Shown: one piece after another, positions 22,635 to 35,361 of the stretch
Position numbering within the stretch: position 1 is the first letter of the stretch
How the letters are laid out: each line of letters starts with the position of its first letter
Source: Theobroma cacao
Taxonomy: Eukaryota; Streptophyta; Magnoliopsida; Malvales; Malvaceae
Direction of reading: 5' to 3'
DNA length: 64,000 bases
Assembly: GCF_000208745.1 (NCBI RefSeq)
Contig: NC_030851.1
Location: forward strand, 16,629,754 to 16,693,753
Translations under genes and position numbers: made by a program
Notes under the pieces: generated by a model
What the model saw: the letters and a program-made list of their open reading frames with translations, nothing else
Told to the model about the DNA's origin: nothing
The model's database searches: none

Positions 22635-25224
22635 AAAATATCTCTTATAGGTGTGCTAGAGCAAGGAGGAACAATTCTTGAAGAATGGATGCTCTCTAGT
22701 CACATATAGAGGAAAATGGTGATTTCTATGCTCAATTTTTAATGAGAATCTTGATTGCTTATTTATTGAATGTTTCATTCATTTGGCTGAGTTTCTAAAA
22801 TTGTTTGCTTTTCTACATTGAAAATTTTAGTTGCCTATTCTTGCTTGAATATTAAGTGCATAATTCTTTGAGCTTTATTGATCAATCTTGGCTACGCAAC
22901 TTTATTTGATATGATACATGCTAGAAGTTGCAAGTAAGTATGAATTTAAAGATTGAGTATGTACCTATATTTGATCTTGAATATATCATCATCCTTATTT
23001 TGAGAAAATTGTTTTATTAAGATTGCTTGATTATGGAAAATTGTTTCTATCAAATTTCCTCATGATTTGTGGAATTGTTTCCATACTACTTCTGTGAGGA
23101 AAAATAATTTTTGAGCATAATTTTGAAACATAAAAGGTTGGATAATGTGATAGAAATATGAGCATACTTGATGACTTACACTAACAACTATTCAAGTAGC
23201 CTAAAACAAGGAAAATTGAGTTAAAAAAAAATTGTCCTTGATTTCCTTGTGTCTAGCATATGTTGACCATTTGAACAATCTTGATCTAAATTCTAGAACT
23301 TCTTTGAATAGTTCAAGATGGTTGATAATGAGCTTGAAAGTTTTGACCACTTGAATTAGTACTTTTAAAGCAAAATGAGCTTATATGAGAAAAATATTGC
23401 CATATTTTAAGTTTAGAATGATTTATGAATTGAACAAGTTTGTTTCATAATGAAAAATACTTATGACTTGTTCTTATTGGATGTGCATGCTTGCTTGTAA
23501 ACTTGAATGGTCATAAGGGCATTTTTGGAACATAATTGTGAGATATTTGCAAATGACCCTTGACATGCATATACATTATTCATTATGCCCATTACATATT
23601 TCATAAATCATTGAGAGCATAATGAAACAAAATTGAGTGATATTGAGCTCATGATTTTTCACAAAGCAAGTCTAATCTTGAATGTTTCAAGTTAAAAAGT
23701 TTGTAAAGAAAGATTAAATCTTTATCAATTGATTTTCTTGTGAAATCTTTTTATTCACTTTGATTGAAATTGATTCATTGTTTTTGGTGATATAGCATGG
23801 TTGAGCAAAACTGATTTGATACATGAATTGCATAAATCCGATTTTGCTTGGTATTTCTCTCATGATTGGTGAAATTGATTGAAAGGGATTTCTTAAGCAT
23901 GATCTTAAATGTGATAATTTGGAATTAATGGCATTTTTGAAGCAAAAGAACATATCTATTTACAATGTTTGACATCCTTGAGATTACAATGATTTCAATG
24001 ATATATAACTTGAACAAGTATACCATGTGTTGAAAATGCCATTATATCTTGTTCTTGTTGCAAATGATTGCTTGAATAACCTTAAGGGCATTTTTGTCCA
24101 TACATTGAAAAATTGTTGAAAATGCTAAATTTGATGCTTATTATGCTTAAACATTGTTTAAATGCTTGTTGTACATGTTATAAGTTATAGTCACGCATCA
24201 TGATGTAAATTGAATATGTTTGAGCATATTAGAGACATGATTCTTCAATGAGCATTTCAACTTTTTAACACTTGTGAATAATAAGCAATAAAGGCTAAAA
24301 TTTGAGTTCACATGTTTTTCTTGAAGAATCTTTGATCATACATGTCCAAAATAATGTTCCAAACATTGTTGAAATGAAATTCTAAATTGTTCTCACACAA
24401 ATTCATGTTTTGAGATCATTATACCTTGGCATATTGCATGTTTTGCACCTTTTTCTAGCTTTTCAATGTGTAGGAATCCAGCATAATTGACTCCTTAGCC
24501 TAGCTAGTCGACTATTGAAGAACAAAATGCAAATGCTGCTAGAATGATAAAAAGTGGGCCCAAGGGATAAGTAATCGACTCTTGAGTGCCTTAAAGCCAA
24601 AATGGACAGGTTTTGTGTTCCAAAATATCTTTTTACTTTACTTCTTGTCCATTACAATATTTTCTTCTTTGAATTTCCTTTTCAAAGATGATTCTTGACT
24701 CTTAAAAACATGCATTATGAATACTTTCATGATCATTTGGTGCAAGTACATGTTCCTAAAATTGCAAAACTTGCTGAAAAATGGGAAATCCTTTTTAATG
24801 ACATAATCTATCTATTCCCGAGCATGACACTCATATTGATTCCATAAATTCTCATGTATTTACAACGACAAAATAGAAATATGAGAAATTGTTCATCAAT
24901 CCTTGAATTTGTTAATCCGATTGGATTTTCATGTGTATATATAGAAAATATCTTCTCATGAAAATTGAAATGTTCAAATGCTAGTCTAGGAGCAATTCTT
25001 GAAATATATTTTACGTTTGTGCTTAAATGATTGTTTCAAAATTGATTTCTTGATTATGCACACTTATTCGATTAAGATGAACTCACTGAACTTAATGAAA
25101 ATATTCTTGGTTCATTTACTATATTGGTCAAGACACATGCTTATATGATTTTTCTTTATGCTTGACCTTAAGGTTTGAAGTCTAAAACTTGACTTGAGCT
25201 ATGCATTTGAACATGAATGTAATT
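22635..25224 (+). other. Non-coding SIRE-derived stretch
   Basis: A short trace of the protease motif (CTCTCTAGTCACATA) lies near 22690. After that I see no coding signal. Two diverged direct copies of a ~140-bp block, sharing GACTTGTTCTTATTGxAxxTG-like wording and AAGGGCATTTTTG, lie near 23465-23590 and 24048-24180. An LTR-like segment with CTAGTCGACTA lies at 24470-24600. RT sequence of a different copia element begins at about 25225. Confidence 0.5.
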
Positions 25225-26455
25225 GTCATTGATTATGAGGAAACTTTCTTGCCTGTCAACATGATTAAATCCATTCAAATTCAACTTGCTATTATTGCAT
25301 ATCATGATTATGAGATATGACAGATGGATGTAAAGATAGCATTCATTAATGGGTCCAAGGAGAATCAACATAAAGTATGCAAACTTTGAAAGTCCATTTA
25401 TGGCCTAAAACAAGCGTCTAAGAGTTGGAACATTAGATTTAATGAAACTATTAAAGAATATGGTTTCGTCAAGAATCTTGATGATCCATGTGTTTACAAT
25501 AAGGTGAATGGACAAGCAGTTGTATTTTTAGTACTTTATGTTGATGTCATACTACTAATAGGAAATGATATACTAATGTTGCAAACTGTTAAGATTTGGT
25601 TATCCAAACAATTCTTCATGAAGGATTTGGGATAATTAACCCATATTCTAGGCAAAAGGATTTATAGAGATAGATCAAAGAGAATGCTAGGATTGTCTCG
25701 ATTCACTTACATAGACAAGGTGCTAAATAGGTTTAGTATTCCAAGAAGGGATACTTGCCTACATCTCATGGCATTCATCTCTCAAAGGATATTTGTCCAA
25801 AGACACAAGAAGAGAGAATGAGAATGGATAAAATACCATATAATTCGGCTATTAGATCCATCATGTATGCCATGTTATGCACTAGACTAGATGTGGCATA
25901 TGCTCTGAGTGTTACAAGCAAATACCATTCGAATCTAGGTGAGAATCACTAGATTGTTATGAAAAATATCTTTAAGTACTTACAAAAAACTAAAGATGTT
26001 TTCTTGGTCTATGGAAGGGCTCAACTCCAAGTTAAAGGATCTGGAGATGTTACATTCCAATCCAATAAGGATGACATCAAATCGTAAAGTGGGTTTATAT
26101 TTTCCATAAATGGTAGTGCAATAAGCTGAAAAAGTTTCAAGCAAGCAATGACTGTAGATTCACAACTGAGGCTGAATACATCTCTATGTCTACGGCAACG
26201 AAAGAGGGAATTTGGATCAAGAAATTCATAACTGAACTCGGCGTGGTTCTCAGCATTGTTGATCTTGTAACTTTGTACTATGACAACAATGGAGCCATTG
26301 CACAAGCAAAGGAACTAGGGTCTCATCAGCAATTTAAACATGTACTGCAGCATTATCACTTGATCAGGGAGACCATAGGGAAAGATGATATTAATATAGA
26401 GAGAGTACCTACAGAGGACAACTTAGCTGACCCTCTCACTAAAGTTCGATCCTAA
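25225..26455 (+). pseudogene. Second copia lineage: RT and RNase H remnant
   Basis: It would encode the RT and RNase H of a different copia lineage from the SIRE copies. Order: YEETFLPVNMIKSIQIQLA (about 25235), a stop, QMDVKIAFING (about 25320), an in-frame loss of roughly 20 codons, SIYGLKQASKSWNIRF (25395) and the catalytic site LYVDVILLIGND at 25537-25548. There the second Asp of YVDD is Val, which would abolish activity. Frameshifts follow in the connection region. RNase H is readable from 26186 (STATKEGIWIKKFITELGVV) to YYDNNGAIAQAK and NLADPLTK at 26455. The gag-protease-integrase part is absent. Confidence 0.85.
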
Positions 26456-26510
26456 CAAAAACATGATTGCCACTTGGAGGGCTTTGGTATTATGGGCGAT
26501 AGGCTTTAAT

Positions 26511-26523
26511 GCTAGTGGGAGAT
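26511..26523 (+). other. Polypurine tract of the second copia element
   Basis: GCTAGTGGGAGAT immediately precedes the 3' LTR, as is usual in this copia lineage. Confidence 0.75.
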
Positions 26524-27097
26524 TTTTAGTGTAAGCCCTACAAGCCAATCGGTTTTGTGCTTGTAAAACAATATATTAATTAGTCATATTTCATGTTAAA
26601 TACTATAGTACCTTGTATTTTGATACGGTAGCTAATAAAGTTTATAGATGCCAATTGAGGTTAATTATCGAGTTAAAAAGGGTAATTCAGAAGTGAACCT
26701 GTGAAATCTCGATCTCCATATACACATAACTAGAAGTAGACGCGATAATGCGGACTAGGGGTAATTTCATAATTTTTCTTGGTGAGCTTCTACGAGTGGG
26801 TTTTTTTTTATGTTATTAAGGTCTGAATAGGCCTAAGGAATGAATGAATGATGTTTATGATGGTAAAATAAATGAAGAAGATAAAAATAATGATAATTTC
26901 TATGATAGGGGCAAAATGGTCATTTTACATCTCGGGTCTAAATTTTTATGTTTTTGTGAACCCGAGTATTTCTAGACTATTATGGACCTTGCCCCAGTGT
27001 CAAAAGAGTAAAAAGTTGCACAAAGGATGAGAGGAAGACAAAGTCACCATGTTAAGGGCATTTTGGTAATTTATGTGAGAAATGGATAAACTTTAGA

Positions 27098-27105
27098 TAT
27101 AAATA
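27098..27105 (+). promoter_or_regulatory. LTR TATA box
   Basis: TATAAATA lies about 495 bp into the LTR, followed by a CT-rich leader with CAGCAGCTTCCAGCAACTC. The matching boxes of the sister LTRs at 34200 and 41004 sit in the same context, which supports a real core promoter. Confidence 0.75.
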
Positions 27106-27970
27106 TCTAAAGCTCTAGCAAATTTCCAGCAGCTTCCAGCAACTCTTCTTCTTCCTCCCCTCTCTTCTCTTCATTTCATGTTTTCTTCATCTTCCATGGA
27201 AGCCTCCCATGGTAACCCTAAACCTTGTGTTTTTCTACACCTTTTCATAGGGTTTTTCATACTCTTTCTCTTCTACACCTCAAAAGCCCTTAAAGGTATT
27301 TCCTTGGTATATTTTCTCACTAGCTGGACAAGTGGAGAGAGAGAGGGAGATTGTCCACAATAGCTTAGAAGCTTTTGAAAAGGAATTCAACTACAAAAAA
27401 AAAAAAAACCACCAAGGTGAGTAATGAATTAGGTTTAATTTTCAAGCTGTTGATAATGGTTGATGATTAGAGTGGTGAGTTAATCTATTGTTGAGATTGT
27501 TAGTCATTTTTAGAGTGACTAGAGTAGAGTAAAGAAATAGCCACTTAATGGTAATTGGGAGCTAGTTAGTAATAACTAGCTAAACTTGAATTAAGAAATA
27601 GCTTTTGAGAGTGTATTAATGCCAATTTGAGTTGATTAAGGTGCTATAGTGTGTATAGGTTCCAACAAGGCCTCACATGTCCATTTGAAGCATTAGTTGA
27701 GGCTAGAGTCAAGCAAAAGAATCAACAAGACTGGTGAGTGAACTTGCATCAAAGTGTTTTTGGGAAATACATATGTGTTGGGGTGAAGCATTTAAATGAT
27801 TTTACTTGGTTTTTCATTAAATTATGCATGGGAACAAGCCCTTAATAAAATGTTTTGATGTTGTGAAAATGTGAAATGTGTAAAAAGATGAATCCATGTT
27901 CTCCTATATTATGTTGGTATGTATATATATGAATATATGTTGTGCATTCACGAATAATGTTGTGTGATAA

Positions 27971-28188
27971 TGATGACCTAGCTATATGCGATGTGGGAGT
28001 GCACATGAGCTGATGATGACCCGGCTATGTGCGAGTAGGGAGTACGCATAAGCCGATGATGACCTGGCTATGTGCGAGTAGGGAGTGGGCATAAGCCGAT
28101 CATGATGACCCTACTATGTGCGAGTAGGGAGTGCGTATAAGCCGATGATGACCCGACTATGTGCGAGTAGGGAGTGTGCATAAGCCGA
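27971..28188 (+). repeat. Hairpin minisatellite, five ~43-bp units
   Basis: Units read GATGATGACCCGGCTATGTG, then CGAGTAGGGAGTGCGCATAAGCC. Within each unit GGCTATGTGC can pair imperfectly with GCGCATAAGCC, giving a stem-loop per unit. Confidence 0.88.
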
Positions 28189-28404
28189 TGATGATGACCC
28201 GACTGTGACGATGAATGAAGTGGGGTGGTGTACGTGTTTATATATGTTTATATATGTATATGCGATGAAAAGTTTATGATTATAATATGCGATTGAAATG
28301 AATAATGAGAAACTTGATTATTGTCAATGTGTTCGCTTTGATGTGCAATATGGTAGGAATGGATTTTGTGGCATGTGAAAACCCCGAAATTGTCATCTGC
28401 CCTG

Positions 28405-28760
28405 AATCTTGCTACAGTGAGAAACTCTCGGGTGGTGGGGCATAAACCAGCCCTGTTTCTTGCTGCAGCAAAAAAAAAATTCTCGCTACAGTGAGGAATT
28501 TCGCTGCAGCGAAAATGGATTCTTGCTGCAACGAGAAACTCTCTGATAGACCAAATTTTTGGTGCCATACTTCCACTTTGAAAATAATTTTGACCACATT
28601 CCAGTCATAAATGGGAAAAGTAATCAACATAAAAGTTGTATATCTTTCTCTTAGCTTTCTAATAGTCAAAATATTAGGTTAATTGGACTTCTGTAGTGGG
28701 AGATATACTAGAAAAACTGAAACATATGCAAACTGAGACTATTTCTCGCTGCAGCGAGAA
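28405..28760. repeat. Cluster of TTCTCGCTGCAGCGAGAA palindromes
   Basis: About five degenerate copies lie between 28405 and 28538, most differing by C-to-T or G-to-A steps. One perfect 18-bp copy is at 28743-28760. Confidence 0.9.
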
Positions 28761-30960
28761 ACTTGCTGCCATGCTTACTACCTTGCTTGATTTTGACATA
28801 TTTTTCACCCATTTAACTTCATGGGTTGTTCATGGGTTTTTTCAACACTATGAGGTTATTAATCAAAGTTTGAAATGAGGGGTTTTTAGTAAGAAATTAA
28901 ATCAATTGCATTGTTTATGAAACAAGTGCATCATGATTTTCAAATTCTTCCTATCGATTGCTTGTTCCCTTCTTATGTTCACTTACTGAGTTTTATACTC
29001 ACGTTTTTAAACTTCATGATTTCATATTCAAAGACAGTTGAGACCTAGATTGAGTGTCCACATATGCTCGTCCTCTTGGTAGATACTATGGCATCTCAGT
29101 AGCTGTACCTTCACCCACGGTCACTCCGCTGATGGTTAAGAGTCTGTTACCTGTGAATGCGTATATGTAATATAATCCTCTAGGATCCATGTTATAAGTC
29201 AAATGTGTATATTTGATTACTGATGCCACTATGAGTTGGTAAATGGGTGACATTATTTTAATATAATAAAATTGTAAGTATTGGGTCACTATAAAATATT
29301 ACTGAAATATTTTAGTAGAGAATTACAATATGTGGTTTTAGAAATGATGGTTGGGAATGATGATCGGGATTGCATAAAAAGGCTTGCTATGCCCCTGGAT
29401 TTGGGCTATGACAAATACATTATGGATATTTTATATAATGTGTGAGGTATTTCTTTATCCATGAGTTTATTTATAAAGAGTTATGAGAGACTTATGTAGA
29501 TTAAATTCTTGGAGCATAATGGCCTTGCAAAGAAATTACAAAGGTTATAATTATAAGATTCTTATGCATCAAAGCCATGTTCTTAGTATTCTTTTGTCAA
29601 GAATAAGGGCATTGACAATGCTTAAAGACTGTTACATGCTAAGGCTCCTTACTTTGGAAGTAAACAATTGATTTCATAAGTTGAAGTACGTAATATACTT
29701 AAGGATAGTATGTGGGTGCTTGTTAAGGACCTAGTTCATTGAGCATGACCCACTATGAGAGTTCTATTTGGTATTTTACTTAAGTGTCTATGGAAATACT
29801 CTCTTGTGTCAATAGTGTAAGTAATTCTTAGACATGTAATACTAGGTCATCTTATATGTGAATTGTCATGCTTTGATTTCACCCTTACAGGTCTAGAGGT
29901 AGCCAAATGCCTAAATAAGATACTTTTGGGAATAGCGTGAAGCATGCGAAGATGAATGAGTAGTCTAGAGAGGATTCATCAGCCCAAATGATTTAAAAAG
30001 GATATATCTCATTTGCTCTCGGCTTATATTAACTGAAAGTCCTTGGCTAATGCAATCTTGATAAGTCAATATGGAAGCTACAAGACTAATGTCGATAAGT
30101 TAAAAAGTAGACACGGAGCCAAACTTTTTATCTATCTGAGATATATGATGAAAGGATCAAATTACATTGAAATACTGTACACTGAAAGGTTAGTCACACC
30201 ATATTGACTCTCCTGACTTTTGGGTGGCATGATGTATTGCTAGATGCCACTCATAATCTATAAATATAAATATAAATTCTTAATTGAATTGATTTATATT
30301 TATATTTACATTTATTGACAACATGTTGGGGACTTAATAAGCCACACAAAATAAAATGACAATGTGAAATTAAAATGGGACTGGTATTTAATTGGATTAA
30401 GAATTTCCAATATCGACTTAATTAAATTGTATAATTAAGTGGAAGGATTAAAATGCAATAAACCAAAAGTTGGATCAGCATTTTAACCAAACTATAAATA
30501 CCTTTTATATGTGTGCTGCACTTTGCAAGAAAGTAGAGGAAAAGGACGACAGAAAAATAAAAGAGAAAAGTCGAAGCCTTAAGTGTCGTTTTCTTAAGAA
30601 AAATTTTTCTTATCTTCTTTTCAAGGCAAAAACAAATAATCTTTGAGATGTGAGATTTTCCAAAAAATCTTCGCTACTAGCATAACATCATGGCACCACA
30701 TAATTCCAACTCAGTGTAGGTTTTCAATTAACATTTGTGTGGATCACCATTGAAGGCTGGACACATGGATAGCTTTGGTTTGCGACAACAAGGTTTTGGT
30801 GTACAATCAAATAGAGGGATTTTGACACATGATTTTTGAAAATCACTTCTTGATGTATATGGCTGTACATATGTTTGTTTATATTTGCTTTTAATTGATC
30901 AATAAGGAAACATAAGTGATCCAAGGTTGTTTTCGATTTTGTTGATTTATATTCCACTGC

Positions 30961-31699
30961 ATTATATGAATGTGACTTCTTCTCTGAGCATGCCCGAAAC
31001 CCTTCATTCTGAGCCCCATGTCACTAGGGTCGAGTTTTAACCATTGGGGGTCAACCCCCCAAGTTCAAACTTAGAAAAATTCATTTGTTTGGCTTCCTTT
31101 TCTAACCATTTCGTCCTTCATCATTCATCCACAAATACAACACAATAATATGGAGACATTTGCATTAAACAACAAGGAATTCTCATAGATCATCCTCACC
31201 AATATATAATTCACGAAAGTTCACATTTTTACCAAATTTTCACAATATGAAAAATTAGGGTTTTACGAATAATATACTTTGTTGGAAATAGTTGAATAAA
31301 ATAATGATACTTCATTGCTTTGTGGGACTGATCCTAAAGTTCAAAGGATCCATCCCACAAGGACAAAAAGGTAATATTTTTCAAATGGGATCAATCCCAA
31401 GGTTTATGAAATCAATCGATCTTAAAGGAAGGGTGTAAAACATTTTCCTTGAATCATCAGCAACATTTTTCTAACTCTGTTATATATCTTATTATAGTTT
31501 ATTTAAATAAAAAGTTTATATTTAATTCACTAATAGTGTATAGTTTCCATATGTTGTCTGCTCAACAAATGCTGCCACCTTATTACTAAGGTAAAACAAA
31601 AGTCTCTAAGAACTTAAACTTAAATATTAAAAAGTTTTTAATAATTAATTAAATAAAAATAAAAAAACTCTTTTTTTCTCTCTCCAACTCCCTCACAAC
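30961..31699. other. Unassigned stretch, possibly low-copy
   Basis: No coding frame, LTR end or match to other parts of the window was noticed. It lies between the end of a copia 3' LTR and the start of the Athila-type LTR, so it is the best candidate here for sequence that predates the nested insertions. Confidence 0.35.
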
Positions 31700-34199
31700 T
31701 GATAACTCTATTATATAGAGTTATTCTAACACATTTTGAAGGCTTAAGTAGCTAGATTTTTGAGATTTTAAGTTCAAATTTTAGCATTTAAGTGTTTTTC
31801 TAGTTTAAGTTAGATTATATGTTGAGTAGTTAATTTCAGTTATTTTAGTTCAATTTTACTTTATTTTGTTTTAATTTACTTTAAGAAGAGTTGTTGTCAA
31901 TTTCTCTCATGGTTTTTTTACGGGATATTTGATGAGTAAGGTACATTTGAGTTAAAATCGCACAAGTATGGTAAAAGTTTCATTCGTACATGTGGTAATT
32001 TTCTGAAGATAACTTGAGCTACAGAGTCCAAGATGTGATTCTTGATACATTGCTAAGATAAGAGAATGGGCTACAACTTTCATGTTTACCATTTCATCCA
32101 GTTCGGATCTGATCAAGGTGAAAATTGAGTTGGAAGATAATGCATAGTTGCAATTTTGTATAACGTGTTAATTGGAGACCATAGCTTTGAGTTATTCATG
32201 GTCGCGACGTTGGAGGAGCTAGGGCCACAGCATTGGGAAGATCGTGGCTGTAATGCTGGACAATTCAAGTGCATTAAACTTGGCCTGAGGCCAAAAAGCC
32301 CTGACGCTGAAAAAGTAGCGCCACACTTGCGCATTGCTAAGAAGTCATGGCCGTGGCCCCACACTGGTTTCCAAAAAAAAATGTTTAACGGTAATTTGGA
32401 AATTAGGGCACCTTGCTTATATTTAAGGGACTTTTTCAGAGGAGAGAAGTGGGTAGCAGCTATTCTGAAGATGTAGAGCCAAGAATAAAGCAAGAAAGCA
32501 AGAGAATTTGAGAAAGACTCAAAATCAAAAGCTTCAATTATTAGTTACTTTTTCTATTTTTGTTTTTCTCTTATTTTCTTTGACTTGGATTGTAACATCT
32601 CGTACTTTGATATGTTGACTAATAGAACTTATCGGATATCAATTGAGGTTAATTAGAGTATTTAAAAGTGATGAAGGGTGAAGGGAATATTTTAGAGTAA
32701 AATATTCCGCATGCGAAGCAATAATAATATTTTTTTTATTTATTGAGGATGAATAAACGATATAAAAAGTGATTCGGAAGTGAATCGGGGTATAATAAGA
32801 CATTTTGGGTGCTAAGGAGACAAGTGAAAAATTTTAGAATAAAATAACTTTTTATTAATAAAATATTATTAAAATATTAATATTTAATTCAGTGTCAAAA
32901 TTTTCCATGAAGAAGGAGTATATGGTCAATTTAAGTGGGAAAGAAGAAGAACGAGGAAATTTCAGAGAAAAATGAATTTAATGGGGCCCGTGTGTTTTTA
33001 TTAAATAAAGCTAGCGTGAGTAAGTCAATATTAAAATATTACAGTGATACAACGTTGAAGCATAAACTTGATATTTTATTGATACAAGTGTTAAGGAAGA
33101 AAAATGGAAAGAAATTGGAATTAAAAGATTGTGGGAGGATACAATTAAAAAAGGTGAAAACCTTAAAGGGTAAAATGGTAATTTTGCCATTAATTTGGTC
33201 AAAGCTTCCTAAGAAAGCTTTGACTCTTCATTCTTATCCCATGGCTGGTTCTTATCTCTAGCCAAAAGATATTTTCTTCCTCACCTTCATGCTCCCATGC
33301 CATTTTCACCTTGCCACCATGTATTTGAAAAGAAAAATGGCTTTGTCTTGCAAGGAAAACCGTACTCTTGGAAAGAAAATAGATGAGATCAGTTGGAAGG
33401 AAGGAGAAAGGAAAGAAAGAAAGGAGAAAGGAAAGAAAGAAAGGAAGATAAAGCTTGGTTTTGGTGATTCAAGCAAGATAAGGTAAGGATTATTGTTTTT
33501 AGCTTGAGTAATCTTTGAAAATGAGTTAGTGACTAAGAGAAGTGTCTTGTGGCAGCAAAGATTGGCTTGACTGGAGAAAAATTGGTGACATACAAGCCAA
33601 AAAACCCGTGGGTACATGATGGACTCAAAGTGGAAAAGGAAAGCTGTAAGCTTAACACTATGTTTTAAAGCCTACGGTTAGTTGAATATTGTGAGGAAAT
33701 AATTGTGCAAGTGTGGGTAGCATATGAATGTAAATTATGGTGCATGTAAGTTTAGGAAATGCTTGATGAAATTAGATTTATAATTGCTGCCACATGCAAG
33801 GTTATTGGTGTGAGACCTCAACCTTTATAGGCTTGTAACTAGGCATAAACGCCATAACACGGGCTAGGGGTAGTTTCGTCATTTCCTCTAATAAGCTCTC
33901 AGAAGAAATTTTTATTATATTTTAAAGTCTAAATAGGCATAAGACTGCATAAATGATGTGTAATGATGAAAACACAAAGAAAATTAGAAGTTTCAATAAT
34001 TTTTACAACAGGGGCAGAATGGTCATTTTTCACCTCGGGTAAAAATTTTTAAGTGTTCATGAACCCGAGCATTTCTAGACCATTATGGACCTTGTCCCAG
34101 TGTCAAAAGAGTACAAGATTGCATAAAGGATTGGAAGAGAACAAGCTAATTTGTGGAGGGGCATTTTCATAATTTTAAGTAGAATGGATAAGCTTGAGC

Positions 34200-34207
34200 T
34201 ATAAATA
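34200..34207 (+). promoter_or_regulatory. LTR TATA box
   Basis: TATAAATA in GAGCTATAAATATCTT, followed by a CT-rich leader and a CTTCCATGGAGG word about 80 bp on. Confidence 0.75.
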
Positions 34208-35027
34208 TCTTTTTCTTTCAGCAGCTTCTTCATTCTCCAGCAACTTCTTCTCCTTCTTCTTTTTCCATCTCACGTTGCTTCCATCTTCCATGGAGGCTTG
34301 ATATGAAACTTTCATAACTTTCTCTCTCTAACTCTAATTTTCATACCTTTGTGCCCTTTTGACTAGAACCCTTGTGATCTTTCACTTTTTCACTTTAAAA
34401 CCCTTGAAAAATCCCACTTCCATACTTTCTCTCACTAGCTAGGTGTTTAGAGAGAGAATGAGAAAGAAAGCCCTTATAATAGCTTGGAAAACTATTGGAA
34501 AGAATTTCAAAATTTCAAGGTAAGCAGTAAATTAAAGTTGATTTTAAATGTTGAGAGTGGCTAATGATTAGGCTTGTGAATGTTTTATAGTAGGATGTTT
34601 ATTCATTTTAGAGTGGTTAAGGTAGTGAATATAGATAGCCATTTAAATGGCTATTGGAAGCTAGCTAAGAAATAGCTTTTAGAATCTTAAGTATGTGAAT
34701 TGACATAATGGTGATGCTAATGTAATGGTAGGTTCCAACAAAGCTCTATTGCCCCATTTGGACCATTGGGGAAGTTAGAGTCGATTAAAGGCCTAAAAAC
34801 ATATCGGTGAGTGGACTTGCATTTCAAAATTTGTTTTGGGAATGTGAATGCAACTGTTCAAACATTTGAAAGATTTTATCTAGTTTTCTTTTGAAAATGT
34901 ACCTTGGGAATAAGCCTTTGGTGAAGTGATTTAATATTGTGAAAATGTGCTATACAATGGTTTATGTGTTATCACAATATGATAATATGCATGATATGCA
35001 TTGGGTGCTTCTTTGTATGTTGATGTG

Positions 35028-35190
35028 GACCAGGCTATGTGCGAGTAGGAGTGTACATAAATCGATGATGACCCAGCTATGTGCGAGTAGGAGTGCGCAT
35101 AAGCCAATGATGACCAGGCTATGTGCGAGTGGGAGTGCACATAAGTCGATGATGACCCAGCCATGTGTTAGTGGGGAGTGCACATGAGTT
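35028..35190 (+). repeat. Hairpin minisatellite, four ~42-bp units
   Basis: Units contain GGCTATGTGCGAGTAGGAG and GTGCGCATAAGCC, the same framework as at 27971-28188. Confidence 0.88.
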
Positions 35191-35218
35191 GATGACGATG
35201 GGAGAGTGTGCATGATGA

Positions 35219-35220
<2 letters not shown>

Positions 35221-35265
<45 letters not shown>

Positions 35266-35319
35266 TNNNNNNNNNNNNNNNNNNNNNNNNNNNNNNNNNN
35301 NNNNNNNNNNNNNNNNNNN

Positions 35320-35354
<35 letters not shown>
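35221..35354. repeat. AT microsatellite with a 53-base gap
   Basis: (AT)n on both sides of Ns at 35267-35319. The gap most likely reflects failure to read through the repeat. Confidence 0.95.

Positions 35355-35361
<7 letters not shown>

Larger units (their letters stand above)
26604..29413 (+). mobile_element. Solo LTR (2,810 bp) with AATAC duplication
   Basis: Bounded by AATAC at 26599-26603 and 29414-29418. It starts TATAGTACC (family TGTAGTACC, so the TG is mutated) and ends GGGCTATGACA. No interior is present. It shows the shared module in order: U3 palindrome 26911-26928, TATA 27098, leader with CTTCCATGGAAG, donor-like GGTGAGT at 27416, hairpin minisatellite 27971-28188, palindrome cluster 28405-28760, and the TACTCACG block near 29000. 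Confidence 0.93.
26524..30960 (+). repeat. 3' LTR of the second copia element, split by a solo LTR
   Basis: It begins TTTTAGTGTAAGCCCTACAAGCC where the family starts TGTTAGTGTAAGCCC, so the terminal TG has become TT. It is interrupted at 26604-29413 by a solo LTR with AATAC duplicated, and continues with ATTATGGATATTTTATATAATG. The segment GGTGGCATGATGTATTGCTAGATGCC near 30221 is typical of this LTR family. The right edge is uncertain, near 30960. Confidence 0.7.

Noticed and set aside
27971..28188. CRISPR-like array of regularly spaced repeats
   Set aside because: Units are contiguous and similar along their whole length with no unique spacers, the genome is a plant, and the same array sits inside several LTRs.
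32113..32493. Overlapping open frames of 106 and 126 codons
   Set aside because: They lie in the U3/TATA region of the Athila-type LTR and resemble no protein I recognise.
33306..33617. 103-codon open frame on the minus strand
   Set aside because: Antisense of a purine-rich (GGAAAGAAA)n tract inside an LTR; low-complexity composition explains the lack of stops.
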